Shown piece after piece: positions 33,718 to 42,752 of a stretch of 64,000 nucleotides of DNA. The DNA comes from Azospirillum brasilense. Its GTDB lineage: Bacteria; Pseudomonadota; Alphaproteobacteria; Azospirillales; Azospirillaceae. Position 1 is the stretch's first letter. Every line of letters begins with the position of its first letter. The notes beneath the pieces were generated by a model. That model had not been told where the DNA came from and did no database searches. It was given only the letters and a program-made list of their open reading frames with translations. Location of the stretch: the NCBI RefSeq assembly GCF_003349955.1, contig NZ_QLKQ01000013.1:38567-102566 (forward strand), read 5' to 3'. A program made the translations under genes and the position numbers.

Positions 33718-33731
33718 TACGTAAACGTCAA
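33716..33731. promoter_or_regulatory. LiuR-like MerR operator
   Basis: TTTACGT-AA-ACGTCAA is an inverted repeat with one mismatch (half-sites TTTACGT and TTGACGT). It resembles the ACGT-centred motif I recall for LiuR-type MerR regulators of branched-chain amino acid and fatty acid catabolism. It overlaps the -10 box of the operon, so repression by the regulator encoded 45 bases downstream is likely. Confidence 0.65.
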
Positions 33732-33776
33732 CCCGTGACAAAACAGGGCAATGACGATCAAGGGAAGGGTGGGAGG

Positions 33777-34270
33777 ATGTCGCAACCCGCAAGGTTGATG
33801 GGGCTGGGCGCGCGCCCCGCTATCGGGCTGGACGCCGGACTCGACCCCGGCGCGGACGGCGCCGGACGCTCCTTCGCCATCGGGGAGCTGGCCGACGAGT
33901 TCGGGCTGACCCACCGCACCATCCGCCATTACGAGGACGAAGGGCTGTTGGCGCCGCAGCGCGACGGCACCGCCCGCGTTTACGGCCACCGCGACCGCGC
34001 GCGCCTCGCGCTGATCTGCCGGGGCAAGCGGCTGGGCTTCAGCCTCGCCGAGATCAAGGAATTCCTCACCCTCTACGACGCGGACGAGATCCAGAAGGAG
34101 CAGATGCGCTTCATGCAGCGCATCGCCCGCCGCCGCATCGCCGACCTGGAACGGCAGCTTCAGGACGTCCAGCAGACGCTGGGCGAGCTGCGCATCATCG
34201 ACACCCAGATCTCCGACCATTTCCGCAAGAACGGAATCACGGAGACGCACACCCCGGAGGACACGCAACC

Positions 34271-34274
<4 letters not shown>
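33777..34274 (+). CDS. MerR-family regulator (LiuR-like) of the beta-oxidation operon
   Basis: 165 residues from the ATG at 33777. After a 35-residue Gly/Ala-rich lead, the MerR helix-turn-helix begins at FAIGELADEFGLTHRTIRHY and continues through the wing (EDEGLLAPQRDGTARVYGHR). RARLALICRGKRLGFSLAEI and a coiled coil (EQMRFMQRIARRRIADLERQ) follow for dimerisation. There is no metal-binding cysteine pattern, as expected for LiuR-type members. Its stop overlaps the thiolase start by ATGA, so regulator and enzymes are one operon. It probably represses via the palindrome at 33716-33731 and responds to an acyl-CoA. Confidence 0.9.
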
Positions 34275-35434
<1,160 letters not shown>

Positions 35435-35461
35435 CGGCGGCGGCACAGGGAGGCACCAACC

Positions 35462-37810
35462 ATGCAGATCAAACGCGCCGCCGTGATCGGCTCCGGCGTG
35501 ATGGGCAGCGGCATCGCCGCCCATTTCGCCAACGCCGGCATCCCCGTCGTCCTGCTCGACATCCCCGCCAAGGAGGGTGACGACCGCAGCGCCATCGCCA
35601 AGGGGGCCGTCCAGAGGCTTCTGAAGACCGACCCCGCGCCCTTCATGCACCCGAAGAACGCCAAGCTGGTGACTCCGGGCAATCTGGAGGACGACCTCGC
35701 CCTGCTGGCCGATGTGGATTGGATCGTCGAGGCCATCGTCGAGAATCCGGCGGTCAAGGCCGACCTCTACCGCCGCATCGACCCGGTGCGCAAGGACGGC
35801 TCCGTGGTGTCGTCCAACACCTCGACCATCCCTCTGGGCGTGCTGGTCGAAGGGCAGTCGGACGCCTTCAAGCGCGACTTCCTGATCACCCACTTCTTCA
35901 ACCCGCCGCGCTACATGCGGCTGCTGGAGATCGTCGGCGGCGAGGCCACCCGGCCCGATGCGCTGGCCGCCGTCGCCGACGTCTGCGACCGCGCGCTGGG
36001 CAAGGGCGTGGTGCGCTGCAAGGACACGCCGGGCTTCATCGCCAACCGCATCGGCGTCTACTGGATCCAGACGGCGATCAACGCCGCCGTCGATCTCGGC
36101 CTGACGGTGGAGGCGGCCGACGCCATCGTCGGCCGCCCGATGGGCATCCCGAAGACCGGCGTGTTCGGTCTGGTCGACCTCGTCGGCCTCGACCTGATGC
36201 CGCACATCGCGAAGAGCCTGCTGGCGACCCTGCCGGGGAACGACCCCTACCGCGCCGCCTTCCGCGAGCACCCGGTCATCACCAAAATGATCGCGGAGGG
36301 CTACACGGGCCGCAAGGGCAAGGGCGGCTTCTACCGCCTGAACCGCGACGGCGGCGTCAAGGTCAAGGAGGCCATCGACCTGTCCACCGGCGTCTACCGC
36401 CGCTCGGACAAGCCGAAGCTGGAGAGCGTGTCGGCCGCCGGGCGCGACCTGCGGGCGCTGGCCGACTTCCCCGACAGGACCGGGCAATACGCCCGCCGGG
36501 TGCTGGCCCACACGCTGGCTTATGCCGCGTCGCTGGTGCCGGAGATCGCCGACAGCATCGTCGCGGTCGATGAGGGCATGCGGCTCGGCTACAACTGGAA
36601 GCAGGGCCCGTTCGAGCTGATCGACCGGCTGGGCACCGCCTGGTTCGCCGAGCTGTGCCGCAGCGAGGGCATCCCCGTCCCGCCGCTGGTCGAGCAGGCC
36701 GCCGGGCGGCCCTTCTACCGGGTGGAGGACGGCAGGCTCCAGCATCTGACCACCGCCGGCCTCTACGACACCGTGGTGCGTCCCGACGGCGTTCTGCTGC
36801 TGTCCGACATCAAGCGGGCGTCGAAGCCGGTGTGGAAGAACGGCTCGGCCAGTCTGTGGGACATCGGCGACGGCGTGCTGTGCGTCGAGTTCACCAGCAA
36901 GATGAACGCGCTGGACGGCGACGTCATGGCCGCCTACGGCAAGGCGATGACGCTGATCGGCGACGGACCAAACAACAATAAGGGGGGCGACTGGAAGGCG
37001 CTGGTCATCCACAACGAGGCCGACAACTTCTCGGTCGGCGCCAACCTCGGCCTCGCCCTGTTCGCCCTGAACGTCGGGCTGTGGCCGCAGATCGAGGAGC
37101 TGGTGGAGGGCGGGCAGCGCGCCTACCGCGCCCTGAAACACGCCCCCTTCCCGGTGGTGTCGGCGCCCAGCGGCATGGCGCTCGGCGGCGGCTGCGAGAT
37201 CCTGCTGCACTCCGACCATGTGCAGGCCCACGCCGAGACCTACATGGGGCTGGTCGAGGTCGGCGTCGGGCTGATCCCCGGCTGGGGCGGCTGCACGGAA
37301 ATGCTGGCCCGCCACGCCGCCAACCCGCGGACCCCGAAGGGGCCGATGCCGCCGATCGCCGGAGCCTTCGAGACCATCAGCCTCGCCAAGGTCGCCAAGT
37401 CGGCGGCGGAGGCCAAGGACCTGCTGTATCTGCGTGCGAGCGACGGCATCACCATGAACCGCGACCGCCTGCTCGCCGACGCCAAGGCCAAGGCGCTGGA
37501 GCTGGCCGCGAACTACACCCCGCCCGAGAAAGTCACCTACACGCTCCCCGGTCCCAACGGGCGGGCCGCGCTGGAGCTGTTCCTCGAAGGCTTCGCGCTG
37601 CAGGGCAAGGCGACGCCGCACGACATGGTCGTCTGCGGCAAGCTGGCCGGCATCCTGACCGGCGGGCCGAAGGCCGACGTCACCCAGCCGGTGACCGAGG
37701 AGCAGATGCTGGCGCTGGAGCGCCGGGCCTTCATGGAGCTGGTGCGCACCGAGGGCACCATCGACCGGGTGGAGCACATGCTGACCACCGGCAAGCCGCT
37801 GCGGAACTGA
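35462..37810 (+). CDS. 3-hydroxyacyl-CoA dehydrogenase / enoyl-CoA hydratase (FadN/FadB-like)
   Basis: 782 residues. The dehydrogenase comes first: a Rossmann motif (AVIGSGVMGSGIAAHFANAG), the EAIVENPAVKADLYRRI region, and SNTSTIPLGVLVEG then FLITHFFNPPRYMRLLEIVG with the catalytic histidine. Two C-terminal HAD domains follow. The crotonase domain begins near residue 490, with EADNFSVGANLGLALFALNV and APSGMALGGGCEILLHSDHV for the oxyanion hole and glutamate. This order is that of FadN-type enzymes and the reverse of E. coli FadB. It carries out the second and third steps of beta-oxidation with NAD. GGGAGG lies upstream of the ATG. Confidence 0.94.
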   Translation: MQIKRAAVIGSGVMGSGIAAHFANAGIPVVLLDIPAKEGDDRSAIAKGAVQRLLKTDPAPFMHPKNAKLVTPGNLEDDLALLADVDWIVEAIVENPAVKADLYRRIDPVRKDGSVVSSNTSTIPLGVLVEGQSDAFKRDFLITHFFNPPRYMRLLEIVGGEATRPDALAAVADVCDRALGKGVVRCKDTPGFIANRIGVYWIQTAINAAVDLGLTVEAADAIVGRPMGIPKTGVFGLVDLVGLDLMPHIAKSLLATLPGNDPYRAAFREHPVITKMIAEGYTGRKGKGGFYRLNRDGGVKVKEAIDLSTGVYRRSDKPKLESVSAAGRDLRALADFPDRTGQYARRVLAHTLAYAASLVPEIADSIVAVDEGMRLGYNWKQGPFELIDRLGTAWFAELCRSEGIPVPPLVEQAAGRPFYRVEDGRLQHLTTAGLYDTVVRPDGVLLLSDIKRASKPVWKNGSASLWDIGDGVLCVEFTSKMNALDGDVMAAYGKAMTLIGDGPNNNKGGDWKALVIHNEADNFSVGANLGLALFALNVGLWPQIEELVEGGQRAYRALKHAPFPVVSAPSGMALGGGCEILLHSDHVQAHAETYMGLVEVGVGLIPGWGGCTEMLARHAANPRTPKGPMPPIAGAFETISLAKVAKSAAEAKDLLYLRASDGITMNRDRLLADAKAKALELAANYTPPEKVTYTLPGPNGRAALELFLEGFALQGKATPHDMVVCGKLAGILTGGPKADVTQPVTEEQMLALERRAFMELVRTEGTIDRVEHMLTTGKPLRN

Positions 37811-37827
37811 TGGGGGAGGACTGAGCA

Positions 37828-39618
37828 ATGCCGATCTACAAGGCTCCGCTGGAGGATGTCCGCTTCGTCCTCGACGAGATCGTCGGGGCGGGGAAGCTGG
37901 CCGAACTGCCGGGTTACGAGGACGCCACCCCCGACCTGATCGCCCAGGTCCTGGAGGAGGGCGCCAAGCTGTGCGAGGAGGTGCTGTTCCCGCTGAACCA
38001 ATCGGGTGATGGCGAGGGCTGCAGCTTCGAGAACGGCGTGGTGCGCACGCCCAAGGGCTTCAAGGAGGCGTACGGCACGTACATCGAGGCGGGCTGGCAG
38101 GGTCTGTCCTGCGACCCGGCCTATGGCGGGCAGGGGCTGCCCAAGCTGGTCAACACCATGCTGGAGGAGTTCATCTGCTCCGCCAACCTCAGCTTCGGCA
38201 TGTATCCCGGCCTGTCGCTGGGCGCCTACAACGCGCTGTCGACCTATGGGTCGGAGGCGTTGAAGCAGCGCTTCCTCGGCCGGCTGGTCGACGGCACCTG
38301 GGCGGGCACCATGTGCCTGACCGAGCCGCATTGCGGCACCGACCTGGGGCTGATCCGCACCAAGGCCGTCCCGCAGGAGGACGGCAGCCATAAAATCACC
38401 GGCACGAAGATCTTCATCTCCGCCGGCGAGCATGACCTGACCGAGAACATCCTGCATCTGGTGCTGGCGCGCCTGCCCGACGCGCCGGCCGGGACGCGCG
38501 GCATCAGCCTGTTCCTGGTGCCGAAGTTCCTGCCCAACGAGGATGGCGGCGTCGGGCCGCGCAACGGCGTCGCCTGCGGCTCCATCGAGCACAAGATGGG
38601 CATCAAGGCCTCGGCGACCTGCGTCATGAACTTCGAGGACGCCACCGGCTGGCTGGTCGGCGAGCCGCACAAGGGCATGCGGGCGATGTTCGTGATGATG
38701 AACGCGGCCCGCCTCGCCGTCGGCATCCAAGGGCTGGGGGTGGCCGAGGTCAGCTATCAGAACGCGGTGGCCTACGCCAAAGAGCGGCTCCAGGGCCGCT
38801 CGCTGAAGGGCACGGCGCACCCGGACAAGCCCGCCGACCCGATCATCGTGCATCCCGACGTGCGGCGGAACCTGCTGACCGCCCGCGCCTACACCGAGGG
38901 GGCGCGCGCGCTCGGCGCCTTGGTCGGCTACAAGCTGGACGTGGCGGAGAAGCACGCGGACGACAAGACGCGCCAGGAGGCGGACGAGTTCGTCCAGCTC
39001 ATGACGCCGATCGTCAAGGCGCTGTTCACCGACATCGGCTTCGAGTCGGCCAACATCGCGGTGCAGGTGCATGGCGGGCACGGCTTCATCTGGGAAACCG
39101 GTGTCGAGCAGTATGTCCGCGACGCCCGCATCTGCCAGATCTATGAGGGCACCAACGGCATCCAGGCGCTGGACCTCGTGGGGCGCAAGCTGCCGCAGGA
39201 CATGGGCCGGCTGCTGCGCCGCTTCTTCCACCCCGTCGGCGCCGAGATCGAGGCCGACATGGAGACGGAGGAGCTGGCCGAGTTCGTCCTGCCGCTTGCC
39301 AAGGCCTTCGCCAAGCTTCAGCAGGCGACCGCCATCATCGCGCAGAAGGGACTCAAGGACCCCGAAGAGGCGGGGGCCGCGGCGACCGACTATCTGCGGC
39401 TGTTCGGTCTGGTGGCGCTCGGCTGGATGTGGCTGAGGATGGTCAAGGCGGCCCGGTCCAAATTGGCGGCGGGGGAGGGCAACACGGCCTTCCTTGAGGC
39501 CAAGATCAGGACGGCCCGTTTCTACACGGCGAAACTGCTGCCGCAGACCAACGCGCTGTTCATCACCATCATGGCCGGGTCCAAACCCCTGATGGAGATG
39601 GACGAGGCCGCCTTCTGA
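37828..39618 (+). CDS. Acyl-CoA dehydrogenase, DmdC-type (long C-terminal form)
   Basis: 596 residues, about 200 longer than short-chain acyl-CoA dehydrogenases because of an N-terminal segment and an extra C-terminal domain. FAD and substrate regions: GTWAGTMCLTEPHCGTDLGL, GTKIFISAGEHDLTENI, HKMGIKASATCVMNFEDATG and QVHGGHGFIWETGVEQYVRD, followed by RICQIYEGTNGIQALDLVGR. This is the DmdC/FadE group that includes 3-methylmercaptopropionyl-CoA dehydrogenase. In this operon a general acyl-CoA role is more likely than DMSP breakdown. A ribosome site GGGGGAGGA precedes the ATG. Last gene of the operon. Confidence 0.92.
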   Translation: MPIYKAPLEDVRFVLDEIVGAGKLAELPGYEDATPDLIAQVLEEGAKLCEEVLFPLNQSGDGEGCSFENGVVRTPKGFKEAYGTYIEAGWQGLSCDPAYGGQGLPKLVNTMLEEFICSANLSFGMYPGLSLGAYNALSTYGSEALKQRFLGRLVDGTWAGTMCLTEPHCGTDLGLIRTKAVPQEDGSHKITGTKIFISAGEHDLTENILHLVLARLPDAPAGTRGISLFLVPKFLPNEDGGVGPRNGVACGSIEHKMGIKASATCVMNFEDATGWLVGEPHKGMRAMFVMMNAARLAVGIQGLGVAEVSYQNAVAYAKERLQGRSLKGTAHPDKPADPIIVHPDVRRNLLTARAYTEGARALGALVGYKLDVAEKHADDKTRQEADEFVQLMTPIVKALFTDIGFESANIAVQVHGGHGFIWETGVEQYVRDARICQIYEGTNGIQALDLVGRKLPQDMGRLLRRFFHPVGAEIEADMETEELAEFVLPLAKAFAKLQQATAIIAQKGLKDPEEAGAAATDYLRLFGLVALGWMWLRMVKAARSKLAAGEGNTAFLEAKIRTARFYTAKLLPQTNALFITIMAGSKPLMEMDEAAF

Positions 39619-39647
39619 GGATCAGCCTTACGGGGTCTATGCCTTTG

Positions 39648-39687
39648 GGCCGGGATCGGTGTATCCTTCACCGGTTCCGGCCTTTCG
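39648..39687 (+). terminator. Hairpin terminator after the beta-oxidation operon
   Basis: A 14-base stem GGCCGGGATCGGTG / CACCGGTTCCGGCC, complete if two G-T pairs are allowed, with a 7-base loop and a short TTT after it. It lies 30 bases past the acyl-CoA dehydrogenase stop. The T run is short, so efficiency is uncertain. Confidence 0.65.
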
Positions 39688-40065
39688 TGTCGAAAGATGC
39701 GAAAGATAGAAAGTACGAAAATGACGGTTCTTTGTGATGAGCGAGCCTAAGGCTTGATACATTCGTGCTCACTTTCGTCATGTGTGAACGATGCGCGAAA
39801 TGGATATTGCTGTAGCGCAGCAATGCCATTGCTCGGAGCCTTCCATGAGACAAAAGTTAAATTCGGGTTGTCCAGCCCCACCGAATCGTGGTACATCTGA
39901 TGTGACATTACCCTGCATAAGGACTTTCTATACCTTTTGGAATTGGGTCATATGATGCTTGAAAATGACCTGCATTTTTTCCGAAACTGAAGGTCGGAAC
40001 ACTGGCCTTGTGTCAGGGCTGTACGTTCGGACCATTGAAAGCACTGAGTACGGGGGCACCACCAG
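39688..40065. other. AT-rich intergenic region before the NarL-type regulator
   Basis: 378 bases, clearly lower in GC than the flanking genes. It should contain the promoter and leader of the response regulator gene. Open frames in it (for example 61 codons on the minus strand ending at 39668) have no ribosome site or coding pattern. I see no RNA gene that I can support by pairing. Confidence 0.5.
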
Positions 40066-40710
40066 ATGAAAATCCTGATCGGAGACGACCATGTGCTTTT
40101 CCGGGAGGGATTGCGCAGGCTGCTGGAGCAGCTGAAGGAGGGTGCCAGCTTTGAGGAAGCCAGCAACTTTGATGAGCTTCTGGAAAAGGCTGGCAAGGGT
40201 GAGACCTACGATCTCGTCCTGACCGATCTGCGCATGCCCGGTTGGCCCGGCTTCTCCGGCATCCAAGACCTGCGGGGAAAGCAGCCCGACTCCAAGGTCG
40301 TGGTCGTCTCTGCGTCCGAAGCGCATCACGACGTCCGCGACGCGCTGGAGCACGGCGCCGCAGGCTACATTCCGAAATCTTCCAGCGTGAAGATCATGCT
40401 CAGCGCGCTGGATCTCATCTTCTCCGGCGGCGTCTATGTGCCGCCGACCGTGCTGCGTGAATCCGGGGAGGCCGAGGTGCGCGTCGGCGCCATCCCGCCC
40501 AGCGACCCGCAGCTCGACCATCTGCTGACCCAGCGTCAGCGCGAGGTTCTGGACCGCCTGCGCGAAGGCAAGTCCAACAAGCAGATCGCCCATGAGCTGG
40601 GCCTGTCGGAAGGCACGGTGAAGATTCACATGACGGCGATCTTCAAGTCGCTGGGTGTGCGCAACCGCACCCAGGCCGCCATGGCCTTCCCGCAGTCGCA
40701 CTCCGCCTGA
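40066..40710 (+). CDS. Orphan NarL/FixJ-type response regulator
   Basis: 214 residues. The receiver domain (1-120) has the acidic pocket in ILIGDDHVLFREGL, the phospho-acceptor Asp54 in DLVLTDLRMP, Ser82/Ser84 in VVVVSASEA and Lys104 in GYIPKSSS. The LuxR-type helix-turn-helix (about 150-205) is LTQRQREVLDRLREGKSNKQ then IAHELGLSEGTVKIHMTAIFKSLGVRNRTQAA. No kinase is next to it. Codon use and surroundings are somewhat AT-richer than the neighbours. It binds DNA as a dimer when phosphorylated; the target genes are not evident. Confidence 0.93.
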   Translation: MKILIGDDHVLFREGLRRLLEQLKEGASFEEASNFDELLEKAGKGETYDLVLTDLRMPGWPGFSGIQDLRGKQPDSKVVVVSASEAHHDVRDALEHGAAGYIPKSSSVKIMLSALDLIFSGGVYVPPTVLRESGEAEVRVGAIPPSDPQLDHLLTQRQREVLDRLREGKSNKQIAHELGLSEGTVKIHMTAIFKSLGVRNRTQAAMAFPQSHSA

Positions 40711-40745
40711 TCGTCAAATCTGGCCGTCCGGCTGCCCTGCCTTTG

Positions 40746-40777
40746 AAAACGCCCGCGGGACCGTCCGCGGGCGTTTT
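40746..40777 (+). terminator. Rho-independent terminator after the response regulator
   Basis: A perfect 13-base stem AAAACGCCCGCGG / CCGCGGGCGTTTT with a six-base loop. The A/T ends make it usable from both strands, serving the convergent CBS gene that ends at 40794 as well. Confidence 0.92.
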
Positions 40778-40793
40778 CGTTTACAGGACGGGC

Positions 40794-41228
40794 TCAGCCC
40801 ATCCCGGCGACGTAACCGCGCAGGGACTCGACCTCCAGTTCCGCGTCGTCCAGCCGCGCCTTCACGATGTCGCCGATGCTGACCAGCCCGACAAGGTCAC
40901 CGTCTTCCAGGATCGGCAGGTGGCGGATGCGGCGCTGCGTCATCACGCCCATGATCTGGGACACCGTGTCGGCCGGGCTTCCGGTGACGAGGTCGCGGGT
41001 CATCAACTCGCCGACGGGCCGTTCCAGGGCGGCGGCGCCGTCCGCGGCCACGGCGCGGACGATGTCGCGTTCCGACAGGATTCCGGCGGGGCGGCCGTCG
41101 TCCCTCATCACCAGGACGGCGCCGATTTTGTGATGGGCGAGCTTGCGGGCGACCGCGTCGATCCGGTCGTCCGGATTGGCGGTGATGATCTCCGTGCCCT
41201 TCCTCTTCAAGACGGCGGCAATGTGCAT
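40794..41228 (-). CDS. CBS-domain pair protein
   Basis: 144 residues made of two CBS motifs in tandem, about 8-65 and 75-130 (GAVLVMRDDGRPAGILSERD and IRHLPILEDGDLVGLVSIGD). No other domain is attached. Stand-alone pairs bind adenine nucleotides or related ligands and often regulate other proteins. It begins with GGAGGA well placed before the ATG. It shares a bidirectional terminator with the response regulator gene and lies downstream of ompW, separated by its own terminator. Confidence 0.92.
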   Translation of the reverse strand: MHIAAVLKRKGTEIITANPDDRIDAVARKLAHHKIGAVLVMRDDGRPAGILSERDIVRAVAADGAAALERPVGELMTRDLVTGSPADTVSQIMGVMTQRRIRHLPILEDGDLVGLVSIGDIVKARLDDAELEVESLRGYVAGMG

Positions 41229-41298
41229 GGTTGTGCTTCCTCCCGCGCGGATTCACGAAAGGGAATGCTCACCCACGGACGCTTCTCTAGGAAGTCGC

Positions 41299-41341
41299 AA
41301 AAAGGAACAGGCCGGATACCCCTTTCGGAGTAGCCGGCCTG
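41299..41341 (-). terminator. Terminator of ompW with GAAA tetraloop
   Basis: On the minus strand, CAGGCCGG pairs with CCGGCCTG, an inner TACTCC/GGGGTA stem is closed by a GAAA loop, and TTCCTTTTT follows. It lies about 50 bases past the ompW stop and before the CBS gene start. Confidence 0.88.
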
Positions 41342-41393
41342 AATTCCGTGACCTCGCAGGGCCTCCCTTGCGGGAAGGCCCCAGAGCAACCGA

Positions 41394-42089
41394 TTAGAAG
41401 CGGTAGCCGACGCCGATGCCGACCAGCCACGGATCGAGGGTGACCTTGGACGTAACCGGCAGCGCGCCGTTCACGGTGGCGCTGACGTCGGTCTTGAGGA
41501 AGATCTTCTTGACGTCGAGGTTCAGCGACCAGTTGCCGGTCAGGGCGACGTCGACACCGGCCTGCAGAGCCCAGCCGAAGGCGTTGTCGTACTTGACGTC
41601 CGTGACGCGCAGGCCGGCGCCATTGGCCTTGTTGGCGGCATCTTCACGGTAGAACAGCGTCCAGTTGATGCCGGCGCCGACATAGGGGCTGACACGCTCC
41701 TTCGTGAAGAAGTGGTACTGCGCGGTCAGGGTCGGCGGCAGGAGCGAAACCTTGCCGATGTCGATGCTGTCGCCCAGGCCGTTCAGCGAGCCCTTGACGT
41801 TGTGGCGGCTGGTGCCGGCGATGAGCTCCAGAGCGATGTTGTCGGTCACGAAGTAGGAGAAATCGAGCTCCGGAATGTAGTCGTTGCCGACCCGGGCCTC
41901 GCCGATCTTGGTGTTGCCGTTCAGCAGCAGGTTGCCATCCTCCTGCGGGATCACGGCCAGGGCGCGCGCGCGCACCAGGATGTCACCGGCGGACTTGCCC
42001 TTGAAATCCTGGGCCAGCGACGGGGAGGAAACGGCGGCGAGAGCCGTGGTCGCCAGCAGGGCGGCGGCGGCGCGCTTCAGGAAAGTCAT
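41394..42089 (-). CDS. ompW: OmpW-family outer membrane protein
   Basis: 231 residues with a signal peptide (MTFLKRAAAALLATTALAAV, cleavage near LAQ-D). The mature part is an eight-strand beta barrel typical of OmpW: DILVRARALAVIPQEDG at the start, PELDFSYFVTDNIALELIAG, LPPTLTAQYHFFTKERVSPY, VGAGINWTLFYRED and a C-terminal strand ending in phenylalanine (VGIGVGYRF). OmpW proteins form narrow hydrophobic channels in the outer membrane. It is a single gene with its own terminator and an AT-richer promoter region upstream. Confidence 0.95.
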   Translation of the reverse strand: MTFLKRAAAALLATTALAAVSSPSLAQDFKGKSAGDILVRARALAVIPQEDGNLLLNGNTKIGEARVGNDYIPELDFSYFVTDNIALELIAGTSRHNVKGSLNGLGDSIDIGKVSLLPPTLTAQYHFFTKERVSPYVGAGINWTLFYREDAANKANGAGLRVTDVKYDNAFGWALQAGVDVALTGNWSLNLDVKKIFLKTDVSATVNGALPVTSKVTLDPWLVGIGVGYRF

Positions 42090-42178
42090 GGGATTCGCTC
42101 CAGGGCAGAATTAGCTGATGTCGTTTTTTTGGCTTGATGCCTGGAGATGTATTACCAGAGTTTTTGTGGGGTTGCTAT

Positions 42179-42211
42179 GCCGCCTCAACCAAAACGTCAT
42201 AGTGAGGCGGC
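42179..42211. repeat. Perfect 9-base-stem hairpin between ompW and the lipoprotein gene
   Basis: GCCGCCTCA and TGAGGCGGC pair perfectly around a 15-base loop. It lies 39 bases past the lipoprotein stop on the minus strand, so it probably acts as its terminator although no T run follows. A role in the ompW leader is the alternative. Confidence 0.5.
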
Positions 42212-42249
42212 TTTGCAACAGCGACGAGTTGTCGCATGGACTGGAACTC

Positions 42250-42738
42250 TTAACGCGCTGGGGCCATGGAGGGTTGTGGGGACTGTGAGGGGACTTGCGC
42301 CAGGCAGTTTTGTACAATCGCGTAGCACTGGCCGAGTCGGCTGCCGCCGCTGGACGACCCGCCATAGACGACGCGTTCCACCACGCCGTTGTGCAGGGTG
42401 AAGGTCGCCTCGCAATCGACGCTGGTCACGTCGGAGCCGTAGCCGCCCCAGCCGCCGTAGGGATAGCCCCAGTAGCCGCCGTAACCGCCCCAGGACGGGT
42501 AGGAGATCAATCGGTTGCTGCGGTAGGTGAAGAACTCGCGGTCCCCGGCGGCGGCCTGCCGTTCCGGAACACCGGCGCAGGACAGCAGCGTCTGCTTCGG
42601 CATGCCGACCAGCGCGTTCTGCGCCACCATCGCCTGATCGGCGGCCGGGTTGGCGCAGCCCGCCAGCAGGCCGCCGACCAGAAGACCGGCGGTCAGAAGA
42701 ACCGCATCGAAACCGTTTTTCGTCATCGTTCCGCGCAT
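42250..42738 (-). CDS. Lipoprotein with Gly/Tyr/Trp-rich middle
   Basis: 162 residues. The lipobox is LLAGC near residue 28 (VGGLLAGCANPAADQ), so it is lipid-anchored. Residues 45-75 (MPKQTLLSCAGVPERQAAAG, DREFFTYRS) resemble the small SmpA/OmlA-like fold of outer membrane lipoproteins. Residues 80-102 are Gly/Tyr/Trp repeats (PSWGGYGGYWGYPYGGWGGY). A final strand region (CEATFTLHNGVVERVVYGGS) follows, and GQCYAIVQNC may hold a disulphide. GGGAGA precedes the ATG. No specific function is known. It lies 15 bases downstream of the D-arginine dehydrogenase gene. Confidence 0.78.
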   Translation of the reverse strand: MRGTMTKNGFDAVLLTAGLLVGGLLAGCANPAADQAMVAQNALVGMPKQTLLSCAGVPERQAAAGDREFFTYRSNRLISYPSWGGYGGYWGYPYGGWGGYGSDVTSVDCEATFTLHNGVVERVVYGGSSSGGSRLGQCYAIVQNCLAQVPSQSPQPSMAPAR

Positions 42739-42752
42739 CGCCGTATCTCCCG

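Noticed and set aside
39668..39853. A 61-codon minus-strand frame in the AT-rich gap
   Set aside because: No ribosome site, no folded-looking sequence, and it overlaps the terminator hairpin of the preceding operon.
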